Counted from the stretch's first letter, positions 1 through 11,804 are shown. The stretch is DNA of 64,000 nt from Tretioscincus oriximinensis (GCA_022410635.1 JAJVDF010000027.1:1905025-1969024); one strand, 5' to 3'. The notes: generated from the sequence alone by a model not told the origin. Translations and numbers: made by a program.

Positions 1-345
1 CTCTTTGACTATTTAAGGGAAAGAAGGCTAAAAAGACTGGGAATTGTAATACGCCCAATGTGGGAGGTAAAGTGGAGGGCCTTCATTTCCCATGTGATAT
101 TCTATAAGATGTATTCACCCACGGCATTTATAATATATTGGATTCTGAATTTGAAAAGATTTACTTAATATGCTAAGATATCCTTGAGCCGGGTGGGAGG
201 GGAGGGGAGCACGCTTTGGTGTGGTGGTGGTTTTTTCTTTTTTATTGTATGACTTGTATTATTGTGTGCTATGTTGGGTTCAACATATACATGTGTATTA
301 TCAATGTATTGTCATATATATATCAATAAAAATTTATTTTTAAAA
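1..345 (+). mobile_element. LINE 3' end, probably L1-type, with G-rich 3' UTR and poly(A)
   Basis: Bases 187-210 form a polypurine G-rich tract. A T-rich segment follows, then a polyadenylation-like AATAAA near 325 and an A-rich end at 340-350. This order resembles the 3' UTR of the L1-type copy ending near 22420, which also has a G tract before an AATAAA and A-rich tail. The open stretch at 1-170 could be a decayed ORF2 C-terminus but shows no diagnostic motif. The element enters from outside the window, so its 5' extent is unknown. Confidence 0.5.
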
Positions 346-599
346 AAACAAACTATAGTCAAATCAATAATATTTCAGAAAAAAGCCGACAGAAGATAAA
401 GAACATAATATGGGTATTGTAAAAGAATATATATCTGGCTATAGTTATGATTCATTGAATATTGCTTTACATTTGTGAGTGNCTGAGGATTTTAGCAAGT
501 GAAACTAAATTTATATTTCTACAGCTAACATTGCCTTTACAAGGAGGAGATTCTGGTCACATTCCTACACANGATGTCACCCAAAGCAGTGGTACCATC

Positions 600-1000
600 A
601 CCTTCAGTCTGCCCCATGAAGTCACACATGTACAACCATCTACTCACTGAAAAGGTCCCTTGTCACAAAATAACTACCNACCACATGTTCTGCAATTCAG
701 CGGGAGGCATTTTGTAAAATCTGAATGAAAGGGACGTGGGGACCATCTTAGCAATGAAAACATAGTAAATTTCATGAGACTTTGGAGTGAGTCTATAGGT
801 TCATTGGCTCCTGGCTCACAGAGAATGCTTGGGAACTGTAGGCAGTCTTGCAGAGAATGCTGGGGATTGTAGTCAGACAAGTGTAGCAACGGGTTTATCA
901 TGCAAAGACATNGCTAAGGAATACATTGCAGCAGCCGAAGCCTTAAGGTAACATAGGGGCGAATCTCAAACACATTTATAAATAAGTAGTGAGATAAACC
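600..1000. repeat. Dispersed ~400-bp repeat, copy R1
   Basis: This copy shares blocks in the same order with 39614-40300 (R2) and 52428-52825 (R3). The blocks are a CTGCCCC(A)-containing start, an AAGGTCC(C)TTTGTC block, a CATGAGACTT block, a TTGGCTC block and AGAGAATGCTGGGGATTGTAGT near 852. R1 has that last block twice (near 820 and 852), so part of it is internally duplicated. No coding capacity or terminal inverted repeat was found. It is probably a non-autonomous transposon of unknown class. Confidence 0.6.
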
Positions 1001-3240
1001 CTACTGTGGGGATGTGCCCAAATGGCTTTTCTTCATTGCTTTCTCTTAACTTTTCTTGGAGTCGAGCCAGGGAGCGCCTATCTCCTCTGATGCATGCACA
1101 GTTCTCTGCCCCGTTTGTGTTGGGATAAACAAAATTATTAGATAGAATATTAACTGCCAGTAAAGTTCAGCTAATACCAGTTGCTAGCAATATACCACAT
1201 AATTGAATTCTTGTGTCTATGATCTTGTATTCTGTGCATGCACAACTTTGTAGATAAGATGTCCGCATCTTGCATGTGGTCTCTCACTCTTTTTTTCACT
1301 TTTGATACTGTTGCTGTTGTTTTGGCGTTGTTGANGCACTGAGCTATTTAGGTGTTCTATATGTTTTCTGCTTCCTCTTTCTTGTGTAAATATCGTAAAT
1401 GTAATAGATCCCTAAAACACATTNTTGAGCTTTTATAAATATGGCAAAGGAAGGTGCCTGATACATCACGGAGGGAATACTATTTCATAGCCTGGGAATN
1501 ATGGTCAGAAATGGACCCCATGGATCCCCCAAAGGGCTGGTCTTAAAGCATGAGCAGTTCTACAGAAGAAGAACCTTGTTAGAGACAAAGAACTGTAGTT
1601 AGTAATTCCATTGTCCTATGCTTATGAGAAACTTAGATGAAATCAAGAGATTTTCAGGAAAAACAGACCTCAAGTACATTTCAAGATAGATACCGTTAGA
1701 TCTGTAGAATGGAAAAAACATTGACTTATTCAAATACAATTTTGATGTCTTGAAAACACAGTAAACACAACAAAATTTCACCCCACATATTTGGAAATAC
1801 TTTTCTTTTTTCCTCCCAATATTCTTTAAATTTTTTGTTTGAAATGGCTTAAAATGAATAGAAACTAAACCAGTCCTTGTTATTCGGATTTTAGGGANCT
1901 AAAAACAAAAGTTTTAAAAAACTCTATTCAGATTTCTATTGCATCCAAACATATGGGTTCCAGTTAATTGAATTCATCGACTTTGGAGAACTATAATTGT
2001 GTCAGCTGTTGCAAATGGAGCTAAATATTATGAAAGTGTGTCTCTCAGTATTGGAATTAACCTAGTCGAAATGCATCAATCTGAATTCATATATTTGGAT
2101 TTCATCTAAAAATAGAGCTGTGGATGGATGTAAATTCAGTTTTGAACAGAATAAGTTGATATTGAACGGAAATTGAGGATCTATTTTTTAAAAAATGAAT
2201 TCTATTGTATTCAGAAAGTGGAAGTTCACCTCTTTCCTGATTGTTTTTTATGAGTGTATTAATTTATTATTTGATTCATTGAGAAGAAATTATTTCACGG
2301 CAGCAGATCCGGATTTTTAAAATACATATAGCATACCTTAACAACTTCATTGGCAAATTGTATCGCTTACTATTAACTGGGTTCTTTTTCTAATTCATCC
2401 CTTCTTTGAGCACTAGCTTTGACAGTAAGAAATTTTCAAATTATTAACCATGGCATTCTGGATTTAGTATTGTAGTTTTAATAAATGCCACAGAATCAGT
2501 TCCAAAAGAACTGTGATCTGCTATTTTTATCTTGTCACTTGAGCGCACAGTTATTAGGTATCAGCAAATTATTTGTTGATACCTAATATTTAAAAAGTGG
2601 CATTACTTCCATTTGATATTTGTTCCTTTCTGTAAAATAATAAATAAAAAGCATATAAAACTAACTTACAAGTTTTATACTTGCTGCTTAAGCAGTTGAA
2701 TGCAAATTTAATGGGTGTATGNCTGAACTCACGGCAAGCCTTTCATCATGTTTTCCCAGCTAATGGCTTCTGCAAAGGTGTTTAATTAGTTTTAGAATGT
2801 TAGACTACCAGCATCCTTAGCTTCTGCCCTTCCGTGTTAGAATATTTAAATACCCATGGAGCCATTCTCACACCAATGGATAACAAGAAAAATTAATCTT
2901 GTCTTCCGCTACTGGTAATAATTATATTTATGGCAATAATCATATTTTTAATGCATATAGGGAAGCATGTAACTCAGATATTCATTTGCTCAGCTTGCTA
3001 TTAGGCACACAGGAGAAGTGCTTATGATCATTATTTGAAAAGACACTTCCTCCATTCCCACGTCTGTACATAGGCATGTTCTCTCAGTCTCTGAAGCATG
3101 TCTGATGCAAAATCATGACCTGAAACATTGACACATCTATTCATGATCATGCCCAGAAACAATCTGGTTCAATGATTTGGTGCCTCTTGCTGCATATAAA
3201 GATGGGACAATACTGGGCACTTTCTTGGGTGGTCTTATTT
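1001..3240. other. AT-rich non-coding stretch, no gene seen
   Basis: There is no recognisable coding region or repeat family here apart from a short perfect-loop hairpin at 2553-2588. The part around 2640-3060 is low in simple sequence and contains several TAAT-type homeodomain-like words. It could be unique conserved DNA, but conservation cannot be judged from one sequence. Confidence 0.4.
2553..2588. repeat. Short inverted repeat (hairpin)
   Basis: Two 16-base arms, beginning ATTAGGTATCA and ending TGATACCTAAT, pair with one mismatch around a 3-4 base loop. No flanking target duplication was recognised, so it may be a MITE relic or a chance palindrome. Confidence 0.6.
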
Positions 3241-3254
3241 TTCCCATTTTTTAG

Positions 3255-3920
3255 ATGAGAGAACTGGAAAGNCATGTCTACTTCCTTCATTCCACTCACT
3301 CTCCTTCTGCAGCTTTAAGGCGTGTTTCTATAGAGAAACTGAGGATAAAGCAAGAGTTGGAAGGGGCTCCTGATGTAGACGGAGAGGATGAAACAGAAAT
3401 TCAGTCTTCTTCCAGTCCTATTCTAAGGAGCTCCACTAGAGAGAGAAAACCACCAGAACGTTATGGTTTCTCTAATACTGTTTTTGTGTGTAAAACCTCC
3501 ACTATTGAGCCAAAAAATTATCAGGAAATGTTAGAGCAACCACCTGAGGAGGTTGAAATGTGGAAGAAAGCAAAGTACAGTTAGCCTTTCTATGGCAGAG
3601 GCAGAATTTGCAGCATTATCAGAATCTTGTGGTGACATTTTGTGGCTAGAACANTTATTAAAGGATCTAAATTTGGAAACTGTAAAACCTGTAAATATTT
3701 ATGATGATTCTCAGGCTTCCATTCACACCANAGAAACAATGAAATCTCGCACGAAGTATGTGGCTGTCAAATTCCAAAATGTTAAGCATCTTGTGCAAGA
3801 TGGTCTTATAAAGTTGTCTTACATTCCTACTGAACAGAATGCTGCAGATCTATTGATCAAACCAGTGAGTGAGCAAANGTTTTCCAATTTGATACTGGAA
3901 CTTGGTGTGACTGATTTGTA
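3255..3920 (+). pseudogene. Ty1/copia retrotransposon pol remnant (integrase-RT linker fused to RNase H)
   Basis: The first open segment (3255-3584) carries a serine-rich, acidic linker followed by RSSTRERKPPERYG. That motif is typical of the Ty1/copia Pol region between integrase and reverse transcriptase. The second segment (3553-3921, another frame) begins with KQSTVSLSMAEAEFAALSE and continues through DDSQASIHT, SRTKYVAVKF and YIPTEQNAADLLIKP. Those are the copia RNase H landmarks, which normally lie several hundred residues further on. The RT domain with its YVDD centre is therefore deleted, and the two parts meet out of frame near 3560-3585. RNase H would normally degrade RNA in the RNA:DNA hybrid during reverse transcription. 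Three n calls and the frame change show it is dead. A polypurine tract and LTR follow directly. No 5' LTR was found, so the copy is also 5' truncated. Confidence 0.85.
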
Positions 3921-4002
3921 AATATTGTGAANTGCTGTTTGTGTAAATATGTTGTTGTATTATAAATATTGTATATAGTTCTTAACTGAGATTTGGAAGG
4001 GG

Positions 4003-4300
4003 TGTTAAGGTTGGCACTTTAAATGTATATACAAATCTCAGTTAAAAACATGAGTGGAATCTCATGACCCACAGGTGTTAGAATGATCTCATAGTCATGA
4101 GATGTGAAGGTGAGTGGTCCTGCTTAGGATATAAGCAGTGGCTATCACTTTGGGTGTGGTGGTGGTGAATAGAAGAATGTAACTGCGAAAGAATAAAAAA
4201 GACTTCCTTGGATGAAAGAAACTCTATTGTGTATGAGTACGTTTTTCGGGTTGGCAAGGCTGCTGGACTCTGCTACTAGTCTGTGTATAGCACGTGACAG
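4003..4300 (+). mobile_element. 3' LTR of the Ty1/copia remnant (right end approximate)
   Basis: A purine tract at 3991-4002 is followed by TGTTAAGG, the expected LTR start, about 80 bases after the RNase H stop. A TATA-like TATAAGC lies near 4130 and an AATAAAAAAG polyadenylation signal near 4191, the normal U3-R-U5 order. Matching inverted words (AACTGAGATTTG and CAAATCTCAGTT) sit on either side of the LTR start. No second LTR or target duplication was found, so the right boundary is a guess. Confidence 0.6.
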
Positions 4301-4425
4301 TACAAACTTGACTGCTCCCCATTGCACCATGGGGATCAGTCAAATTTGTACTACCTTCATTGGCCAATGCCTGGATGGCCAGTCTAGAAGTATAACTTGT
4401 TNGCTGCTCCCCATTGCAGGTGAGA
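4300..4425. repeat. Inverted and direct repeat cluster beside the LTR
   Basis: GTACAAACTTGACTGCTCCCC (4299-4319) is the imperfect inverse of the block ending in CAAATTTGTAC near 4352. CTGCTCCCCATTGCA occurs again near 4404-4418 as a direct copy. The cluster may be part of the LTR U5 end or a separate small element. Confidence 0.4.
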
Positions 4426-4429
4426 GAGA

Positions 4430-4960
4430 ACTTTGACAAAGGCACATGGATCCAGTGGTGCTGGCTTCACCTTGATGTTTCTCACTGGGCTAACAGGGGA
4501 GTTGGGCATGGGGAGCTCTGGGGGGCTTGGATGGGCACTTACCTCATGGCATATCTTCTGTGGGAGTGGGGGGATCNGAAAATGCAGCCCGTTCTGCGAG
4601 GGGATGACGTTTTCGGATACCTTTGTTTCCAGATGTCTTGGGTAATTAAGCCCAAGGCTTGGGCCTGGCCTGTGAGGCACCACTATAGTGGGAGGGTGGG
4701 CTGTGTGCTGTCCCTGTTGTCAGCGGCTGCTCCACTGGCCAATCATGGCAGCCTTGCCATACTTTGACAGCTCTGCCACCTGCAGAGGCCAGGCCTAGCA
4801 GACATCCCTCTGCACCTATTGGCTTCTGGCAGGAACTCAACCTGCAGGTGGCGAGGATGACATGGTAGTGGACTGGGTTCCTCTGAGATTGGGGCAAGGC
4901 TGGAGGCCTAATTGACCTCCAGCAGCAATTCACAGACCAAGCTGGGACCATATGTGAAAT
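4430..4960. other. GC-rich block of unknown origin
   Basis: The composition switches abruptly to GC-rich and returns to AT-rich DNA near 4960. Open frames on both strands overlap one another and none shows a known motif, so they look like by-products of composition. It could be the 5' region of a retroelement or a degraded DNA transposon. Confidence 0.4.
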
Positions 4961-7900
4961 ACCGTCATAGATTCTGGCTCAGTCTACAAACTATTAAATC
5001 TTAGATGTTTTTAAGTAGGAAGGCTTTTCTAAAAGGTAAAATTGACTTTCCCGTGAATACATCTAAAAGTTGCTTATGCCACAACATCATGTCTCTACAG
5101 TAAATCCTATCCTGTGCCTCCATGCAGTACTATATATCAACTAGNTCCTTAGCGATCCAGAGTAGACTTTGATCTCTGAAGAAGCACAAACATGAACATT
5201 CATCAGTGAAGTGGTTTCTAGAAACCAAGCTCCCATTTAGTGATCAAGCATCATCATTTGGTGAGACTATTATTTTTCTCCACTCTAAGTGGATAGAGTT
5301 GCCATAATCTAGGATTCCAAGATCATGACACCATTTACAGGCCTGCCTCAACACTGCCCCCCACAGTCCCACCTCTGTACCCAACAGTGCCAAAATATTG
5401 GACTTTTGTTTTGGAAGGGCTTATTGACATTGTAAAATCATAGATTATCCATGAAATCCCTTAAACATGGCGATATTACCAGTGAAAAGGCTTCAGAGCA
5501 CTGGTTCAAATTATAACCCTTTATTCTACTTTTAACATAAGAAACATTCTGTTGCTCCTGTCTTCATCCACCTTTTTTGGATGAAGCTGTCCTGTTACAG
5601 TATGTTGAAACCTTGCTTTATAAAGATCTACTTGTTCATTATGAGAGTTGAGATCCCTGGATAGGCTAACCACAGAATAAATTAATGTTAGGATATCTTT
5701 GCACATATGTAAACATTCATATATGCATCTTTCCAAGAAATATGGAGAGGAAACTATCAGATTTTTACCCACCTTCTGAATATTGTTTGGCCAGAATCGT
5801 GTTTGCATAAAATTGTCATTCAGCTAATCAGATTAATTTGGAAATGCAAAACAAAAGAAGCAGTATTGTTGTAGCTGATGGCATGAGTGTCCTTATAAAT
5901 CACTTGTGTCCTGTGTTTGACCTGCTTAAATGCTGCAGGTTGCAAAGACACACCGCTAACCTTTTGGAGGATATTGTTGAATTAGGAAGATTAAAAATAA
6001 AAGGAGAAAAATAAATGTCAAATGTAACATGATGTGCTGATGGAACCATCCCTCTAAAGCTAATCTAAATGGAGATATAAACTCCAAGCCTTGAAAATAC
6101 NATGATGATGAAGAATTCTCTCCACTTACATGTTCCATAACATGTTTTTGTCCAGTTACGTCATTTCAAATAAGTGTGGGTGTTTTTTTTATTGAATCTC
6201 TCTGCCATATATAACTAGCATTTTTTTTATTTTTTAGACCTCAGACTTCAAATGCCTATCATGTTCCTTATGGGAAGAAGTTGATAGCAGCTATTTCAAG
6301 ACCTGCACATCTGGTGCCTCGTAAAGGGATATGCCAGAACCATCGGAAATGTTTAAAACAGTGTTTAGACCAAATACCCACAATTAATTTAGGTGCTGAG
6401 AGAGAGAACCCAATTAAAATTAATGGTGGGGGCAAGCTCCGGCAGATGTTCAGTTACCTGTGCTGCCTGTTAGAGGCAATAAGAGGGCATGTATCAGGTT
6501 TAACAACCACATTAACAATAAGGAAACACACATGCTTCAGNTATGTTGGGCAACTTTTTCCATATTGCCTTTTGATATGCATACAATTAAAACAAAAAAG
6601 TAAGNAAAAACCACTATCCCTATAAGTTCATAACAAAAGTTACTAAGGCTGTTCTAAGTTAGGGGGAAAATACNTGTGAGAAGTTTGTTTAATTTCAACA
6701 GCCTAACAGTTTTCTTTCTGGGAATACTACACCTTCTTTAGGGCTTCTCAGTAATACTAATTTTGCTCAAGAAGATTGCACAGTAAGCTTTCTAATAAAT
6801 AAGCTGTTCAGACTGTATAAAAATCTATGTCTGCTGCTTAATGGTATGTTGACTTACTATGTTATGTGTTATACTTATTAGGCAGAATTGATGGTGTCTT
6901 GTTTGGATCAATTTATGCTTTATGTCTTCGTGCTCAGAGGATCATGCTACTAATGGAAGACTACAACCTATTGCTGTCGGTATCTTCCCCATCACCATCC
7001 ATAACTCTTGCCTGTGTGCTAGACCTGTGCGCTAGGAAGAGACACATTTAGAGTGGGGAGTTAAAACTTTCTGCAGTGGGCAAGCTTCATATTAGTGGAA
7101 AGTAAAGTAGGCCCTAGCTGATATATTTTGTAATATGGGGATGGCAGATTTCTTCTTCGAAATATAATCCAGAATTAGATCCAGAACTGAAACAGTTTTA
7201 CGGACTTTGCTTCTCTTATTACATTAAGGTAAAAAGATGACCCAAAAAGAATTGTCTTATTGGTTCTCTTGATTGTGTAGAAAGAAATGCAGATGGATCT
7301 TGTACATACTTGGAAACGGAGAGTCAAAATGCTTGTTATTGTTGCTTATGCTCTTGTTTTTAGCTGCAAATTGAAGACCTCCCACACTATTATCCTCACT
7401 GCCCCTTGTACAATACATTCCAATTACAGAGAAATATTTTAGACAGGAAAGGGAAGTTGTTTAGTTTTCCTCAGGTGAAAAGGGGGTGCAATTCTTTTTA
7501 TCAAGTCATGATCCAGAAAGATCTATATTAGACACCTGTTTGCTATTAAGACCAATTTTAGGTGTTAACTAAACAGATAGAGCTGTAAATAAACTAAATC
7601 TTTAATATCTTAAACATATAGCCTTAAAAAACTTAGGCTCCAAATATGCGTAGGATTTCCCCCCCAGCTTCAGCAAATAGTAAACTATTTCAAATTTGTA
7701 GTGTATGTATTTGACGAATATTTTTGGATTGTGGTGGTGTTACAGCTTTTTATATAAAAGCATGCCACATATCTTTCAATATGTCTGTTTATGAATTCTT
7801 TTCTCTTAGAGTGTAGAAAGCAATTTTTAGTTTCAGCACAACAATTAACAATTAATTTGATAGAAAATCATAATGCAAGAAACAAAAGCACAAAACACAA

Positions 7901-9795
7901 TATAAATACAAGAAAGTGCGATAAATATAAACCATAGAATGTGATTTCTAAAATATAATATAAGCCAGGGCAAAGCGTGTCAGTAAGTAACAGGTGAATT
8001 ATTTAGTACTACACAGATAAAGGTGCATAAATGGTGGATTTTAGTAAATGATTAGAGACTGTTTTGGTACTATTGGTGTAATACCTGATAGAAATTTTCT
8101 TCCTAGGAGAAGCAGAGTAGCAGTGACAGGTGGATTAATGTGCTGGAGTTCACAAGGATTTAACACTCTATTTTAGTGGACTTTGGGGTTTAACAGGCAA
8201 GGATAGTTTCATAACCTGTAAAATTGAGAATTCACTCTATGATCACGACCACACAACAACAGATTCATCCATTTTAGGGAACGAGTTGGATTGAGGTCAG
8301 TTTTGGCCAATCACAGCCATTTTGATTTACTGTTTCCTAAAATCATGTCTGTTTGCCTGCACATTTCAGGATCAGTGTACTTTTTCTTGACTCATTTTTC
8401 TCTGCCTCATGTAATTCATTGCACTTCTCAAAAGAGGATATGTTTACCTCCCTGTAATTTGTTGTATTTTTCATATACTGTACGTGCACATGCAAAACAG
8501 AATTTATTGAAAGCTTTTGGAATAAAATTTATTGGAATGGACTTAGTAGTGGGATCACAGTCTCTGAGAACCTAGGCACTATAACTCCCTAAGGTCAGAT
8601 TTGCATTTAGCCTTATTCTGTTTCAGAAAGTAACCCAAGTGGGTTGCTGTCCACATGTGGTTCCAGGCGTGCACAGGCTGTAAAGGGCCTTCATTCAACC
8701 AACCAACAGTTGCTATGGAGGTTTGGAATACAAGCCCAATCATAGGATATGAAAAACAACTGTGACAGTGAATTGTGGAATAATTTATTTTCTCTGCTGC
8801 TGTGATGAAAGACAACAAATGGAGGAGGCAAATTATCATTTTTCCAGTCCAATAATAAACACAGACAGAAACTTCAAAACTTCAACATATCACACAGGTG
8901 GCAAAATCCAAAAGAGAGGATGGCAATGTGATTGGTATGTTTTCCTTCTCTGCAGTGAATCTAGTGTCTTTTATCTCACAGGCAGCCTCCCTCCCCTCGC
9001 CCAGTCATCTTGATGAAGACTATGCTTTTGTATACAAGTGATGTTGACCATACGTCTTATTTTACATAATCTCCAGGTATTAGTATAAATAGCTCAACAC
9101 ATCTCACTGCAACTGCTCCCTCAATACTTTATTCTTTACTTCTAACTCAGGAAGATAAGTTTGACTCCAGTTCTTCATCCATGAACAGGGAATGCAAGTT
9201 TAAACCTAGAGGTCAAGTATGTGGTACAGCTGAAGAATCTGTTGTTGTTTTCGCTACCAGTGAGTCAGTGTGGTTAATTAGTGCACTCATGCAAGTTGTA
9301 ATTTCCTGATACAAGGCAGCAATNTAAAGCATTTGCTATCCTTAAGGGATTATAAAGAGTTACTGAGTCTACTAAACAACTTAAGCTTTTAAAATAAAGT
9401 AGGCAATCGGTTGTTCAACTTCAAGACTGAATTTTAGGTAGGATTCAAAATTAACCTGGTTTTCAATATCATAGTTACTTAACAACACAAAAGAATACAG
9501 ATATAGAAGTTGTAAAAATGGCTGGAGTACAATTTCTTCAGAACAGAGGAATGAGAATGAACCCATAGAAAAAAAGATAGGATATAAAATAATCATGTAA
9601 GATTTTTTCCAAATAAAATTAAAACACGCTAGAACAACACATGCTAAATTTTAATTATGTTGTTCCTAATTTTCTAACCCTTTGTACTCTACCTGGATAG
9701 TCAGTGGAACTATTTAAGATTGGAATTAAATATAGCTGAAACAAAAGACTCTGGGGGGCCATTCAAGCAGCTTAGCCTTTTCAAACTAAGACTCT
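4961..9795. other. Mostly unassigned AT-rich DNA
   Basis: No repeat family or protein motif could be recognised outside the exon-like ORF at 6236-6628. Several ORFs of 60-95 codons occur, but none has a codon pattern or motif that supports a gene. Multiple stop-rich tracts and simple A/T runs suggest neutral intergenic or intronic DNA. Confidence 0.4.
6236..6628 (+). CDS. Exon-like open frame, function unknown
   Basis: A long T-rich tract ends in TTTTTTAG at 6235, a good acceptor-like site. From there one frame stays open for about 130 codons. The product starts PQTSNAYHVPYGKK and includes a Cys-rich stretch, GICQNHRKCLKQCLDQ. No family was recognised. Two n calls fall in the frame and no donor site or partner exon could be paired with confidence. 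It may be a chance ORF, a transposon exon or an old pseudogene. Confidence 0.25.
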
Positions 9796-9796
9796 A

Positions 9797-9977
9797 AGGC
9801 CCTGTCCGCACTGAGCTTTATTCTTGGCTATATCTCAGAATAGGAATCTGCCATCTACAAGCTAGTTTAGGCTATGGCAGGCCCCAAATGGGGCCTGCTA
9901 TAGCCAACACTGGCATGTGGATGACCAAGCTCTGTACCGAGATGTAACCCAGAATAAGACTCAGTGAGAACAGGGCC
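9797..9977. mobile_element. ~180-bp palindromic DNA transposon, copy A
   Basis: The ends GGCCCTGTC and its inverse (ACAGGGCC) form terminal inverted repeats. A second palindrome sits in the middle (GCAGGCCCC / GGGGCCTGC near 9880). Flanks TAA (left) and TAG (right) suggest a 3-bp TWA-type target, as used by PIF/Harbinger elements, but the right copy is mutated. Copies B (14938-15119) and C (42898-43030) share the ends and the CTATATCTCAGAATA and ACTGGCATGTG blocks. Confidence 0.7.
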
Positions 9978-10671
9978 ATAGTCTTGCCATTTCACCCAAA
10001 CAGAAAATGGTTTCCATTTGTGTCGAATTAGCAAACACTGGACTTTTCAAGGACTTTCTCCCAGAAATGTACTAAAAGCAGATCAAAATTATTTGATTTT
10101 TTTCATGTGGGGCCAGGGATTGGGACCACGGGGTACAAAACCAGCCACTGCTGGGCAGGGAAAGGAACATCTGAAAAATATCTCCTGTCCAATCTTGTGG
10201 GTGGACTTTTCCAACTGTCCCTTCTCCCATAAAGGCAATCAAACCCTATTTTTGAAATGCAAGATACATTTACCAGTATTGTGATCAAGCCCTTTTTCTG
10301 ACAAGCATTTGAAAAACAGGCTGCAGGCGCACTAGGGCTAAAAATGGGATTGAATCCGCTTTCACTTTAAGGTGGGCGCATATTCTGACCTCTAAAATCG
10401 GGTGCAAGAAATGTCTGTCTGTATATCATGTCTTCTGCATGTCATGCCATCAGTCTGTATTGCCTGCTATATGTCTCTTGATTGCCATCAGTCTGACATC
10501 ATCAGTGTGTTTCATGGCATCTGTCTTTGTATCCGGCAGTGTGTATTTGTCTTTAACTCTGTCATTCTGTAATTTTTGAAGTCTGTCTTTCCTTCTATCT
10601 AGCTATCAACCATTGCTTGAAAAGAAAAGCAACACAGAAGAAGCCATAAAGTTTTCTGAAACTGCTCTATT

Positions 10672-11171
10672 TTATTAAAACAATTTAAAAGTATAAAACA
10701 AATCAACAATGTACATAGTGAAAATATAATTATTTTAAAATACAGAGAAGTATAAACAGTATTTGCCCTTGTAGGAATCTTTTGTCACCCTCCTGTTTTC
10801 TGCTGCAACCAGAACATTCTGAATCAGCTCAATGATTTTCCCTGCAAGAGCAGAAAAAATTACAACAGAAATATATAAGAAAAAGCATCAAAAATGAAAT
10901 AAAAATAACACTTAACAATTTTCCTCTGCTACCTGCTCCAGTATCAAGATGCTCAATTGTATCTTTGCCAACCAAGGTTTCATTGTTTTCTTACATGATG
11001 GTGGTGACTCAGCTGATACAAAGACATCATCCAAATCTAGTAATCCAAAAAGGAGTAATGCTGAAGTTGCCCGCACATCCATGTTTGAAAAAAAAACGAA
11101 TTATGTGGGCAGGAGCTTACCGGAATCTGCATGCCTTTTTCTCTTTGCGGAAGCCTTTCGTCCAATGTATC
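10672..11171 (-). CDS. Three-exon gene remnant with compatible splice phases, function unknown
   Basis: On the minus strand, exon A is 11171-11121 (51 bp, after TTTCTTTCTAAG, donor CCG/GTAAGC). Exon B is 11060-10995 (66 bp, after GGCAACTTCAG, donor CAT/GTAAGA). Exon C begins at 10841 after a T-rich tract ending CTCTTGCAG. All junctions fall in phase 1. In this frame A encodes YIGRKASAKRKRHADS (a basic, nuclear-localisation-like run), B a short acidic-hydrophobic segment (LDLDDVFVSAES), and C KIIELIQNVLVAAENRR and further residues to a TAA at 10735-10737. An AATAAA lies about 60 bases further on at 10677-10672. The A-B intron is only 60 bp and its polypyrimidine tract is poor, which weakens the model. 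No upstream exon or start codon was found; a Penelope end interrupts the DNA just upstream. It could be a transposon gene or a decayed host gene. Confidence 0.4.
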
Positions 11172-11198
11172 CTTAGAAAGAAAAATTTAAAAAGATAT

Positions 11199-11300
11199 TT
11201 TCAGAGAAATAGCCGTGTTAGTCTAGTAGAAAGTCCAGCAAAGGACCTAGCAGCACTTTGAGTTAGTCTCAAAGCGCTGCTAGCTCCTTTGCTGTACTTA
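11199..11300. mobile_element. Penelope-like element end, folded back on itself
   Basis: The start, TTTCAGAGAAATAGCCGTG, is the same PLE terminal sequence seen at 45005. After about 60 bases the sequence turns round: CAGCAAAGGACCTAGCAGC is matched by its inverse GCTGCTAGCTCCTTTGCTG. Two PLE ends therefore meet head to head in about 100 bases. PLEs are known to carry direct or inverted terminal copies of themselves, which fits this arrangement. Confidence 0.7.
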
Positions 11301-11804
11301 AAAAATATATTAATTCCAATGTTTTGATGTAAAAAAAAAAAGTATAAGTCACCCTTTTTAAATAATTGTACCCGCATTCCCTGCAGAGGTTGTTGCTTCA
11401 TTTTGCTAAGTGGAACGTGCAGTTTTGAAATTGTTGCAAGGAGCCCATGGAACCCTGGGAACAGGGCATAGGGAAGAGCCAATGGTGCGAAGTGTGCATC
11501 AACATATATTGTCCCCCCCGCAAAACAAATGCTCCTCAGCGCCCACTGTAATGAGTCAAATGTGGCATATGGGTCACATGATTTTGGCAGCTGGGGGACC
11601 GGCAATGGAGAACACAGGCGCTCAGTCCTTTTGCGGCAAAATTAGAAGAAGGTATATCAAAGATTTTCCTGTTACATCGTTGAAAAGTAATATTAAAAAA
11701 TGAACAGGCATTATGAATGGAAAAAGAGAGGTTTTTTCTTCCAGAATACCTATTTGTATTGTTAATTATGTACCATTGATTGTATAGATGGTCAAGTCAT
11801 GTAT

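Noticed and set aside
4384..4951. Several ORFs in the GC-rich block
   Set aside because: Frames overlap on both strands and contain unresolved bases; no family motif was seen.
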